Shown here: piece after piece, positions 1-7,663 of the stretch
How the letters are laid out: each line of letters opens with the position of its first letter
Numbering within the stretch: position 1 is the first letter of the stretch
NCBI GenBank assembly: GCA_019359675.1
Contig: JAHHGX010000072.1
Coordinates: forward strand, 124,001 to 188,000
Direction of reading: 5' to 3'
From: Calothrix sp. FI2-JRJ7
Lineage (GTDB): Bacteria > Cyanobacteriota > Cyanobacteriia > Cyanobacteriales > Nostocaceae
DNA length: 64,000 nt
Position numbers and translations under genes: made by a program
The notes under the pieces: model-generated
Seen by the model: the letters and a program-made list of their open reading frames with translations, nothing else
Databases searched by the model: none
Told to the model about the DNA's origin: nothing

Positions 1-1
1 T

Positions 2-238
2 TTTGCAAACTTCACTGCTGCTAGCTTGCAAGAAACCGACTTGTGCGGGGCAAATTTAATGGGTAGCAACTTTCAAAGAGCCATTCTCCATGAAACTAAC
101 CTTTGCGGTGCAAACCTGATGGGAGTAGATTTATCTGGCACAAACGTTAATAATGTCAGATGGGATGGAGCAAATTTAAGTGGCGCCAAAAATTTGGAAT
201 TTGAACCACACCAGCTAAAAGTTGCTGTAGCCGAATAA
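2..238 (+). CDS. Pentapeptide-repeat protein, C-terminal part (5' end outside window)
   Basis: The frame is open from base 2 to the stop at 238, so this is the 3' end of a longer gene. A TTG at 26 is not the true start, because pentapeptide repeats already run upstream of it in the same frame (FANFTAASLQ). The visible repeats have the A(D/N)LxG pattern (LCGANLMGSNF twice in variant form, then LSGTN and LSGAK). Such repeats fold as a right-handed quadrilateral beta-helix; their molecular role is usually unknown. A short non-repeat tail ends in VAVAE. One GGCGCC palindrome encodes the Gly-Ala of the last repeat. It lies about 280 bp upstream of a second pentapeptide gene on the same strand; the gap is AT-rich and shows no clear signals. 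Confidence 0.85.
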   Translation, partial: FANFTAASLQETDLCGANLMGSNFQRAILHETNLCGANLMGVDLSGTNVNNVRWDGANLSGAKNLEFEPHQLKVAVAE

Positions 239-517
239 AACTAAGCTTTAAAGCACAGGGTATCTACCAACCCTTATAAAAGTGCAATCTTAAATTGAAT
301 TTATAATTACATTTAAATAAAATTTGGCAAACTTATTCATATAAATAGTACTTAAATCAGTGATAAAAAATCAAATATTTTAGATAAAAGATACATAGAA
401 TACTTTTAAATATAAAATATTAAACTACGTAATTGCACGTACACACTTAATATAGAAAGTCCCTAAAATATTTATAGTAATACTTTTTAACCGATTTATA
501 TATAGGTAAATTACCCT

Positions 518-1894
518 ATGTTTTTTGTGAATATTCCTAGCAGTGCTGCAAAAGTGAATTTATCATGGCAACTAATAACAGGCTTATTTATGTTCATATT
601 AACTTTGATTGTGTTGTTAATACTTGACAATCAAAATTTTGTAATAGAACAAAAAATAGAATATATAACACATATTGTAACAGCAGTAGCAGCAATTTGC
701 GGTTTAGGGATAATCACTTATAACGTTCATAGTACAAGAATGCTCGTTAAAGAAATACAAGAAAAACAAAATAATGGTAGTACAATATCATCAGCAAAAC
801 TGCTGCTGTTAGAAAAACTGCTCGAAAATCAAGATATTCAAATTGAAGTCAGTTATACAAACCCAATTAATGAAATACCAGAAGACTTCTATCAAGCATT
901 AGGGCAACTTGGAAACGACAAACCAGAAGCGCGCTTAGGTGCAATATATACGCTTGAACAAATAGCTAAAGATTCTCCTAGTAAACAGTGGACAATTATT
1001 GAAACTTTAGCAGCATTCATTCGAGAAAACACACCTTTTATGAGGAACGAAGAAGACTTAGATGACGACGAAGAATTAGGACAAGAAGAATTAATTTTAT
1101 TGCCAACCGATATACAAGCAGCTTTGACGGTTATCGGACGACGCGATATTACTAAAGAACCAGCAAATAAAAAGTTAGATTTACGCAATGTTGATATAAC
1201 AGGTGCTGACTTAACTGGCGCCAACTTGCAAAATACTGACTTCACAGGTTCTTGTTTACAAGGTTGTTTACTTACACAAGCGAACCTACAAGCAGTAGAT
1301 TTTTCAGAGGTTGATATGGAATATGCTGTACTGTACGAAGCAAACTTAATCGAAGCACTATTTTACGAAGCTAACCTACAGTCAGCAGTCTTACCAAAAG
1401 CCAACCTTAGCAAAGCCGTCTTTTATCAAGCCAACCTGCATCTTGCTACATTATACGACGCTAACTTAACAGAAGCAGTTTTTTATCAAGCAAACTTAGA
1501 AGGCGCCAACCTAAGTGACGCGAACTTAAAACTTGCCAACCTTGAAGCATGTAAAATCTCGCAAGCAAACCTAATAGGAGCAAACTTAACAGGCGCCAAC
1601 CTTATTGGCGCCGACTTACAAAACGCATCTCTTAGCACAGCTATTTTAAATGAAGCAATACTATTTGAAGCAACATTATCAAAAGCAAACCTCTCCAACG
1701 CCAACCTAACCCATGCAAACCTAACAGGCGCCAATCTTACAGGTACAATTTTCCAAGATGCTGATCTCAGTGGCGCCGACCTTAGTCGAGTAATAAACTT
1801 AGAACAACAACAACTCGAACAAGCACAAGGCAACACCAACACCACCTTGCCCCAAAACCTAAAATACCCAGAAACCTGGTTTCTTCCCCACTAA
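518..1894 (+). CDS. Membrane-anchored pentapeptide-repeat protein
   Basis: 458 residues. Two hydrophobic segments lie near the N-terminus (about 16-37 and 48-68) and should anchor the protein in a membrane. Next comes a helical segment (about 125-175) containing GNDKPEARLGAIYTLEQIAK, a linker I recall from other cyanobacterial pentapeptide proteins. An acidic stretch follows (EEDLDDDEELGQEE), then roughly 200 residues of A(D/N)LxxA repeats (about 225-430) and a short Gln-rich tail. Six GGCGCC palindromes fall inside the repeats, all in register with Gly-Ala codons. No enzymatic motif is visible. Function unknown; the architecture suggests a membrane-tethered beta-helix scaffold. The C-terminal codons run into an AGAAACC palindromic repeat (1870-1884), so the last residues may be repeat-derived. 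Confidence 0.88.
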   Translation: MFFVNIPSSAAKVNLSWQLITGLFMFILTLIVLLILDNQNFVIEQKIEYITHIVTAVAAICGLGIITYNVHSTRMLVKEIQEKQNNGSTISSAKLLLLEKLLENQDIQIEVSYTNPINEIPEDFYQALGQLGNDKPEARLGAIYTLEQIAKDSPSKQWTIIETLAAFIRENTPFMRNEEDLDDDEELGQEELILLPTDIQAALTVIGRRDITKEPANKKLDLRNVDITGADLTGANLQNTDFTGSCLQGCLLTQANLQAVDFSEVDMEYAVLYEANLIEALFYEANLQSAVLPKANLSKAVFYQANLHLATLYDANLTEAVFYQANLEGANLSDANLKLANLEACKISQANLIGANLTGANLIGADLQNASLSTAILNEAILFEATLSKANLSNANLTHANLTGANLTGTIFQDADLSGADLSRVINLEQQQLEQAQGNTNTTLPQNLKYPETWFLPH

Positions 1895-1935
1895 ACATAA
1901 CAATCTAAATGTTTACCAAAAGAAACCAGGTTTCT
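1870..1935. repeat. Two copies of the AGAAACC-N-GGTTTCT palindrome
   Basis: AGAAACCTGGTTTCT (1870-1884) and AGAAACCAGGTTTCT (1921-1935) are imperfect palindromes of the same small dispersed family that recurs at 21886-22004. The first copy overlaps the 3' end of the pentapeptide gene. Confidence 0.8.
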
Positions 1936-2071
1936 CACGCTTGCATAACAATCTATAATAACCAATCTACAGAAGAGACGGGGGGGAGGACGCCCATCCC
2001 ACAAGATAGATACCTAACAAAGCATATTCTTGTTACACTACCCTCTGTAAAAAAATCGAGGGTACTTTCTT

Positions 2072-2677
2072 ATGATTGATTTATACACCTTCACAACACC
2101 CAACGGATATAAACCCTCAATAATGCTAGAGGAAATACAACTTCCCTACAACATACACAAAATCGACATAACCAAAAACGACCAATTCAAACCCGAATAC
2201 ATAGCCATCAACCCCAACAGTAAAATACCCGCAATCATCGACCAAGAAACTGGTATTACAGTATTTGAATCCGGCGCCATCTTAATGTACCTAGCAGAAA
2301 AAACACAAAAACTGCTACCAAGCGACCAAAAAGGTAAATATCAAGTCATCGAATGGTTAATGTTCCAAATGGGAAGCGTCGGGCCAATGTTTGGGCAACT
2401 CAACCATTTTAAAAAATATGCTCCAGAAAAAATCCCCTACGCCATTGAACGTTACGAGAAAGAAACAATACGTTTGTACGGAGTTTTAGACAAGCAACTT
2501 AGCGATAATGAATATATATGTGGAGAATACTCAATTGCCGACATTGCCACATATCCGTGGGTAGCAATTTACGAGATGCAAGGTTTGACCTTAGATAATC
2601 ATCCTCACCTCAAACGCTGGGTGGAAACCCTCCAACAACGTCCAGCAGTGCAAAAGGGGATGAGTATATTATCGTAA
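2072..2677 (+). CDS. Glutathione S-transferase family protein (YfcG/YghU-like disulfide-bond oxidoreductase)
   Basis: 201 residues, the normal length for a cytosolic GST. The N-terminal thioredoxin-like domain carries the TPNG motif (residues 9-12) typical of the Nu-class/YfcG group, then NPNSKIPAI (cis-Pro) and FESGAIL, the glutathione gamma-glutamyl binding motif. The helical C-terminal domain contains YSIADIATYPWV, the family N-capping/hydrophobic staple signature. Members use glutathione for disulfide reduction or conjugation; the substrate here cannot be told. It stands alone, on the same strand as its neighbours. The first half of the gene is strikingly A/C-rich on the coding strand, unlike the second half. 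Confidence 0.9.
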   Translation: MIDLYTFTTPNGYKPSIMLEEIQLPYNIHKIDITKNDQFKPEYIAINPNSKIPAIIDQETGITVFESGAILMYLAEKTQKLLPSDQKGKYQVIEWLMFQMGSVGPMFGQLNHFKKYAPEKIPYAIERYEKETIRLYGVLDKQLSDNEYICGEYSIADIATYPWVAIYEMQGLTLDNHPHLKRWVETLQQRPAVQKGMSILS

Positions 2678-2861
2678 TAGGCGCCGTTTTACATAAATTG
2701 ATATGTAAAAGACTTGGAGATATTGGCACGAGCATGGTCAAATAAAAATGACGCTTTGAACGAGCGCAGTTTACTAGGGTTTTGCAGTCATTACAGACGT
2801 TCTGCATAACCGATGTGAAATGCATCTAATTAAAGAGTAGAAACATTTTTATTATTTGGTC

Positions 2862-4043
2862 ATGAAAAAAGTTATTACTAATAGAATATTACTTGCTACT
2901 AGCGCTTTACTAGTTACAGCTTGTGCTGGTGGAAACGCTGGTAGAAGTGGCGCCATTCCCATTGGGATTGGTTTTGCTCAAACTAGTAATGTGGCATTAC
3001 TCGGTCAAGATGGGATAAATGGAGTAAAAATTGCCGAGAAGTATTTTAATGATAAGGGTGGTGTGAACGGTACGCCGATAAAATTAGTGTACCAAGATAC
3101 TGGTGGAGATGAGCAAGGCGCCATCAATGCCTTTCAAGCTTTAATTAATAAAGATAGAGTCGTAGGAATTGTTGGTCCAACGTTATCGCAGCAAGCATTT
3201 AGCGCTAGTCCCATAGCTGACCGTGCAAAAGTACCAGTAATTGGAGCATCGAATACAGCTAAGGGTATTCCAGAAATTGGTGATTATGTAGCGCGTGTTT
3301 CTGCACCTGTATCTATAGTGGCGCCTAACGCACTAAAAGAAGCATTGAAGCAAAACCCGAATATTAAGAGAGTCGCTGTCTTCTATGCACAAAACGACGC
3401 TTTTAACAAGACGGAGACAGAAATTTTTCAAAAAGCCGTTAAAGATGCAGGTCTAGAAGTTGTTACAGTCCAAAAGTTTCAAACTACCGATACTGACTTT
3501 CAGGCACAAGCGACAAGTGCAATTAACGTCAAACCCGATTTAGTCATTATATCGGGACTGGCTGCTGATGGAGGTAATATAGTTCGACAGTTACGCGAAC
3601 TTGGCTACAAAGGTTTAATTGTAGGTGGAAACGGGTTTAATACATCTAATATATTTAAAGTCTGTAAAGCTTTGTGTGATGGTGTAATGATAGCTCAAGC
3701 ATACAGTCCTGAACACCCTGGAGAAATTAACAAGACATTTCGTCAAGCATACCTTAACCAGTTTAAAACCGAACCACCCCAATTTAGTGGTCAAGCTTTT
3801 GCAGCAGTCCAAGTCTATGTCGAAGCGTTGCAAGCTTTGGATAAAAAGACAAAACTTAGCACATTACAACTTCCACAACTGCGAACTGAGCTAAATAAGC
3901 AGTTATTAACAGGTAAATATAACACTCCATTAGGTGAAATATCATTTACACCTACAGGAGAGGTAGTACAAAAAGACTTCTATGTGGCGCAAATAAAAAT
4001 GGAAAAGGACGGGAGTACAGGTAAATTTGCGTTTATCAAATAG
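2862..4043 (+). CDS. LIV-type ABC transporter substrate-binding lipoprotein
   Basis: About 393 residues from the ATG at 2862; a TTG six bases upstream is less likely. The N-terminus is a lipoprotein signal (MKKVITNRILLATSALLVTA followed by Cys), so the mature protein should be lipid-anchored outside the inner membrane. The rest is a type I periplasmic-binding fold of the LivK family: IPIGIGFAQTS, LLGQDGINGVKIAE, VGIVGPTLSQ and FSGQAFAAVQVYVEAL are family landmarks. It captures amino acids, probably neutral or branched-chain, for the permeases encoded just downstream (17 bp gap to livH). Urea or short amide binding (UrtA/FmdD relatives) is possible but the lipobox and neighbours favour the amino-acid (Nat/LIV) type. 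Confidence 0.9.
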   Translation: MKKVITNRILLATSALLVTACAGGNAGRSGAIPIGIGFAQTSNVALLGQDGINGVKIAEKYFNDKGGVNGTPIKLVYQDTGGDEQGAINAFQALINKDRVVGIVGPTLSQQAFSASPIADRAKVPVIGASNTAKGIPEIGDYVARVSAPVSIVAPNALKEALKQNPNIKRVAVFYAQNDAFNKTETEIFQKAVKDAGLEVVTVQKFQTTDTDFQAQATSAINVKPDLVIISGLAADGGNIVRQLRELGYKGLIVGGNGFNTSNIFKVCKALCDGVMIAQAYSPEHPGEINKTFRQAYLNQFKTEPPQFSGQAFAAVQVYVEALQALDKKTKLSTLQLPQLRTELNKQLLTGKYNTPLGEISFTPTGEVVQKDFYVAQIKMEKDGSTGKFAFIK

Positions 4044-4060
4044 CTATTCGTGACTAAATA

Positions 4061-5008
4061 ATGCTTACAATTTTTTTTCAACAGCTTCTCAACGGGTTAT
4101 CGATTGGTAGTACCTATGCAATTTTTGCATTAGGGTATACGCTTGTCTATTCTATTTTAGGAATAATTAATTTATCGCACGGCGCCGTTTTTACGTTGGG
4201 TGCATATTTTACTTATGCATTAATGGGGGGTGCATTTGGGTTTAGTGGAGTACTGGCAAATACAACGTTACCTTTTGGTTTACCGTTTGTGTTAGCTGTA
4301 ATACTAAGTAGTATTTTGGCTGGACTCGTTGGAGTAGCTATTGAACGAATAGCATTTTTACCTTTACGACGTAGAGGTTCTGACCCTTTGTTAACGGTAG
4401 TTTCTAGCTTGGGTGTTGGTGTAGTCATCGTTAATTTAATTCAATATTTAGTTGGCGCCGAAAATTATAATTTTCCTGCTAATACTTATGGTGACTTACC
4501 CTCTGCGATTAACTTTGGTACAGTTGATAACCCTATACCTATTCGCACCGTCCAAATAGTTATCTTTATTGTTTCAGTGATAATTGTAGCGCTTTTGACT
4601 TACTTTATTAATCGCACTAAGTATGGAAAAGCGATGCAGGCAATTGCCGAAGACCCAACTACAGCAAGTTTACTAGGAATCAATGCCGACCAGTTTATAA
4701 TACTAACGTTCTTTATTAGTAGTTTTTTAGCTGGTATGGCAGGGAGTTTACTTGCTTCGAGTGTAAGTATTGCTGGACCATATTTTGGAATTGCTTTTGG
4801 TTTAAGAGGTTTAGCGGTAATTGTTTTAGGAGGTTTGGGCAGTATTCCTGGTGCTGTTGTCGGAGGATTTTTAATTGGTATTATTGAAGCATTTGTACCA
4901 GGTCAGTTTTCTGGCTATAAGGATGCTGTTGCGTTTGGTATTTTATTCATCATGCTATTGGTGCGACCACAAGGTTTACTAGGACGAAAGTTTATTCAAA
5001 AAGTTTAA
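4061..5008 (+). CDS. livH: LIV-type ABC transporter permease (LivH)
   Basis: 315 residues with about eight hydrophobic segments. The N-terminal FFQQLLNGLSIGSTYAIFAL and GIINLSHGAVFTLGAY are hallmark LivH sequences. The cytoplasmic coupling motif for the ATPases is present near EDPTTASLLGINADQ, followed by AGMAGSLLA and VIVLGGLGSIPGAVVGG. It forms the inner-membrane channel with LivM. It starts 17 bp after the binding-protein gene and is followed by a 97-bp gap that holds a dispersed hairpin repeat. Three GGCGCC-rich or G/T-rich codon stretches match the neighbouring permease gene. Confidence 0.92.
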   Translation: MLTIFFQQLLNGLSIGSTYAIFALGYTLVYSILGIINLSHGAVFTLGAYFTYALMGGAFGFSGVLANTTLPFGLPFVLAVILSSILAGLVGVAIERIAFLPLRRRGSDPLLTVVSSLGVGVVIVNLIQYLVGAENYNFPANTYGDLPSAINFGTVDNPIPIRTVQIVIFIVSVIIVALLTYFINRTKYGKAMQAIAEDPTTASLLGINADQFIILTFFISSFLAGMAGSLLASSVSIAGPYFGIAFGLRGLAVIVLGGLGSIPGAVVGGFLIGIIEAFVPGQFSGYKDAVAFGILFIMLLVRPQGLLGRKFIQKV

Positions 5009-5022
5009 TTCCTAACTCGTAA

Positions 5023-5082
5023 GGTGCGTGACGCTACTAGATCATTAGTTTTATTTCATAATTTTTATAGCGTCACGCACCC
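5023..5082. repeat. Dispersed hairpin repeat GGTGCGTGACGCT ... AGCGTCACGCACC, copy 1
   Basis: A perfect 13-bp inverted repeat closes an AT-rich 34-base loop. A second copy lies at 31299-31356 with the same arms and a different loop. Here it sits inside the operon between livH and livM, where the folded RNA could attenuate downstream expression or stabilise the upstream message (inference). Confidence 0.88.
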
Positions 5083-5105
5083 TACTTATAACTCATAATT
5101 TAAAA

Positions 5106-6050
5106 ATGATGGCTGAATTTTTCAATACTTATGGTTCTTTGATAGTCTCGATGGTGTTAGGCGCCTTACTTGGGCTATCGTTATATTTACCTTTAATGGC
5201 AGGTCAGTTATCGCTGGCAAGTCCTGGTTTTTATGCGCTGGGTGGATATATTGCTGCTATTTTATCTACGACTGTGTTTAAAAGTGATGGGGGATTTCCT
5301 GTATATTTGCTTTTAGTTGAGATGGTAATTGCTGGTTTGGTGTCGGGGTTGTTAGGGGTAGTGGTGGGTATTCCTGCTTTGCGGTTGCGAGGTATTTATT
5401 TGGCTATTGCGACTATTGCGTTTGTGGAAGTACTGCGGGTATTAGCGCTTAATTTAGATATTACAGGTGGCGCCGTTGGTATTTTTAATATTCCTCAACC
5501 TTTTTTAAATCCAATTGAATATTTATGGGTAGGTTTGCCGTTGTTGGTTATAACGATGGTATTAATTTATCGTTTGGAACGTGTACGTGTCGGTAAGGCT
5601 TTGATTGCGATTCGTGAGGATGAGTTAGCGGCGGGGTCAATGGGGATTAATCCAACTTACTATAAGGTATTGGCTTTTACTTTGGGGTCAGTATTAGCTG
5701 GTGTTGTTGGTGCTATTAGCGCTCATTTTCTTAATACTTGGAACGCGCGTCAGGGTACTTTTGATGCGAGTATTGTTTATTTGACTTTTGTGTTGATTGG
5801 TGGTTCGAGAACTTTTTTGGGGTCGGTGGTTGGTGCTATGGTGTTTACTGCTTTACCGGAGGTGTTGAGGGGGTTGGCTGATACGGGTGGTTTGCCTGTT
5901 TGGTTGGCTCAGTTTTTGCGGGATGGTCGGTTGATTATTTTTGGGGTGTTAATTGTTGTGGGGACTATATTTTTTCCGCAAGGGTTGGTGACTCCGAGGG
6001 TTTTTGGGCGAACCGCAAAGGACGCAAAGGGCGCAAAGGAAAGAGTATGA
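5106..6050 (+). CDS. livM: LIV-type ABC transporter permease (LivM)
   Basis: 314 residues, multi-pass, second permease of the importer. Family landmarks are LYLPLMAGQLSLASPGFYALGGY, split here as LYLPLMAGQLSL and SPGFYALGGY, GIPALRLRGIYLAIATIAF, AIREDELAAGSMGIN (the ATPase-coupling loop) and VYLTFVLIGGSRTFLGSV. It ends with a basic tail (RTAKDAKGAKERV) encoded by a CGCAAAGG tandem repeat, so the C-terminus has been rewritten by a repeat. Its TGA overlaps the ATG of livG (ATGA), implying translational coupling. The coding strand is unusually rich in G and T. Confidence 0.92.
   Translation: MMAEFFNTYGSLIVSMVLGALLGLSLYLPLMAGQLSLASPGFYALGGYIAAILSTTVFKSDGGFPVYLLLVEMVIAGLVSGLLGVVVGIPALRLRGIYLAIATIAFVEVLRVLALNLDITGGAVGIFNIPQPFLNPIEYLWVGLPLLVITMVLIYRLERVRVGKALIAIREDELAAGSMGINPTYYKVLAFTLGSVLAGVVGAISAHFLNTWNARQGTFDASIVYLTFVLIGGSRTFLGSVVGAMVFTALPEVLRGLADTGGLPVWLAQFLRDGRLIIFGVLIVVGTIFFPQGLVTPRVFGRTAKDAKGAKERV
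6014..6039 (+). repeat. Tandem CGCAAAGG repeat at the livM/livG junction
   Basis: Three near-perfect units of CGCAAAGG, spaced 9 bases apart. They encode the basic end of LivM, and the purine-rich run AAAGGAAAGAG just before the livG ATG can serve as its ribosome-binding site. Confidence 0.85.
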
Positions 6051-6814
6051 GTGATATTATTTTGGAGTCGCAGTCGTTGACACGACGTTTTGGTGGGTTG
6101 GTTGCTGTTAATGATGTTTCGTTTGCGGTGAATAGAAATGAGATATTTGGTTTAATTGGTCCAAATGGTGCCGGAAAGACTACTTTATTTAATTTGATTA
6201 CGGGTTTGATTTCTCCTAGTGATGGTAAGTTGGTCTATAAGGGAGCAGAAATATCTCAGAATAAGCCTCATGAGATTGCCGAGTTGGGTATTGCTCGAAC
6301 TTTTCAGAACATCCGTTTGTTTGGTGAACTTTCGGCTTTAGAGAATGTGATTATTGGTAGACATTTACATACCAAGAGTGGAATATTTACAGGTGTATTT
6401 GGAATACCACCAGCACCAAAAGAAGAAATTCAAAGCAAACAAAAAGCTTTAGAATTACTCGAACTAGTTGGTTTACATAAACGCGCGTATGAAAGTGCAA
6501 AAAACTTTCCATATGGAGACCAACGACGTTTAGAAATAGCGCGCGCACTAGCACTAGAACCCTCGATTCTCCTACTAGACGAACCAGCAGCAGGAATGAA
6601 CCCCAATGAAAAACAACAACTAAGCGACTTCATCAAGCAAATACGTAACACATTCAACCTAACCATAATCCTAATCGAACACCACGTCCCCCTAGTAATG
6701 GGACTATGTTCACGCATTGCCGTCTTAAACTTCGGTCAACTAATAGCACTAGACAAACCCGACATAGTAAGAAACAACCCAGCAGTAATAGAAGCATACC
6801 TAGGAAATGAATAA
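6047..6814 (+). CDS. livG: LIV-type ABC transporter ATP-binding protein (LivG)
   Basis: 255 residues from the ATG at 6047, which overlaps the livM stop as ATGA; longer in-frame upstream starts would run back through livM and are rejected. Walker A is GPNGAGKTT, the LivG-type signature is YGDQRRLEIARALA, Walker B is ILLLDEPAAGMN, and the switch His is in LIEHH. The protein energises import with LivF. The codon style changes sharply inside the gene: the first ~330 bases are G/T-rich like livM, the rest is A/C-rich like livF. Downstream the intergenic stretch 6818-6852 contains CCTCTGTG short repeats. Confidence 0.92.
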   Translation: MSDIILESQSLTRRFGGLVAVNDVSFAVNRNEIFGLIGPNGAGKTTLFNLITGLISPSDGKLVYKGAEISQNKPHEIAELGIARTFQNIRLFGELSALENVIIGRHLHTKSGIFTGVFGIPPAPKEEIQSKQKALELLELVGLHKRAYESAKNFPYGDQRRLEIARALALEPSILLLDEPAAGMNPNEKQQLSDFIKQIRNTFNLTIILIEHHVPLVMGLCSRIAVLNFGQLIALDKPDIVRNNPAVIEAYLGNE

Positions 6815-6864
6815 CCCTCTCTTCCTCTGTGCCCTAATAGCCTCTGTGGTAAAAATAAAAAAAC

Positions 6865-7581
6865 ATGAACAACGTCACAATCTTAGAAACCAAAGACCTA
6901 AGCGTAAACTACTCCGGAATCCAAGCCCTAAAAAACATCAACTTATATATAAACACCGGAGAAGTAGTCACCCTAATAGGCGCCAACGGAGCAGGAAAAA
7001 CAACTACCCTGCGAGCCATATCCAAAATCATTAACATAAAAAGCGGTGAAATTCTATACAACGGACGAAACATCATAAAACGCCCCCCCCACGAAATCGT
7101 AAAATTAGGAATAGCTCACTCACCCGAAGGAAGACGAGTCCTAGCAAAACAAACCGTATACGATAACCTATTACTAGGCGCCTTCATTCACAACGACAAA
7201 TCCAACATTCAAGCCGACGTTAAACATCAATTTCAATTATTCCCCCGACTAGCGGAACGTCGTAACCAACTAGCAGGAACCCTTAGCGGTGGAGAACAGC
7301 AAATGTTAGCCATCGCACGCGCATTAATGAGTAGACCAAAACTATTACTACTCGACGAACCCAGCTTAGGACTGGCGCCAGCAATTGTCAAAGAAATCTT
7401 TACAATTATTCAAAATCTACGTAACACAGGTGTAACAATACTACTAGTAGAGCAAAACGCCAACTTAGCATTACAAATAGCAGATAGAGGATATGTACTA
7501 GAAGCAGGTTGTATTACATTAACAGGCGCCGCATCAGAATTAATAACAGACGAACGTGTGATGAAAGCTTATTTAGGTTAG
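6865..7581 (+). CDS. livF: LIV-type ABC transporter ATP-binding protein (LivF)
   Basis: 238 residues. Walker A is GANGAGKTT, then SPEGRRVLAKQTVYDNL (the LivF-typical region after the Q-loop), signature LSGGEQQMLAIARALM, Walker B LLLLDEPSLGLAP and switch His replaced by the family-typical LLVEQN. Second ATPase of the importer, 50 bp after livG. The coding strand is strongly A/C-rich and carries four GGCGCC sites. The five-gene order binding protein-permease-permease-ATPase-ATPase is complete and on one strand, so it should be a single transcription unit. Confidence 0.92.
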   Translation: MNNVTILETKDLSVNYSGIQALKNINLYINTGEVVTLIGANGAGKTTTLRAISKIINIKSGEILYNGRNIIKRPPHEIVKLGIAHSPEGRRVLAKQTVYDNLLLGAFIHNDKSNIQADVKHQFQLFPRLAERRNQLAGTLSGGEQQMLAIARALMSRPKLLLLDEPSLGLAPAIVKEIFTIIQNLRNTGVTILLVEQNANLALQIADRGYVLEAGCITLTGAASELITDERVMKAYLG

Positions 7582-7663
7582 TTCCAGATTACTTTCTTGC
7601 CGATGATACACGAACCGCATCTTGAGGGAACAATAACGTTGATCGGAAACCAACTTCTAAAAC

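Noticed and set aside
892..1845. Long minus-strand ORFs opposite the pentapeptide gene
   Set aside because: They mirror the repeat periodicity of the coding strand and show no independent protein features.
5900..6046. Long N-terminal extension of livG
   Set aside because: It runs inside livM in another frame; the ATGA overlap at 6047 is the natural start.
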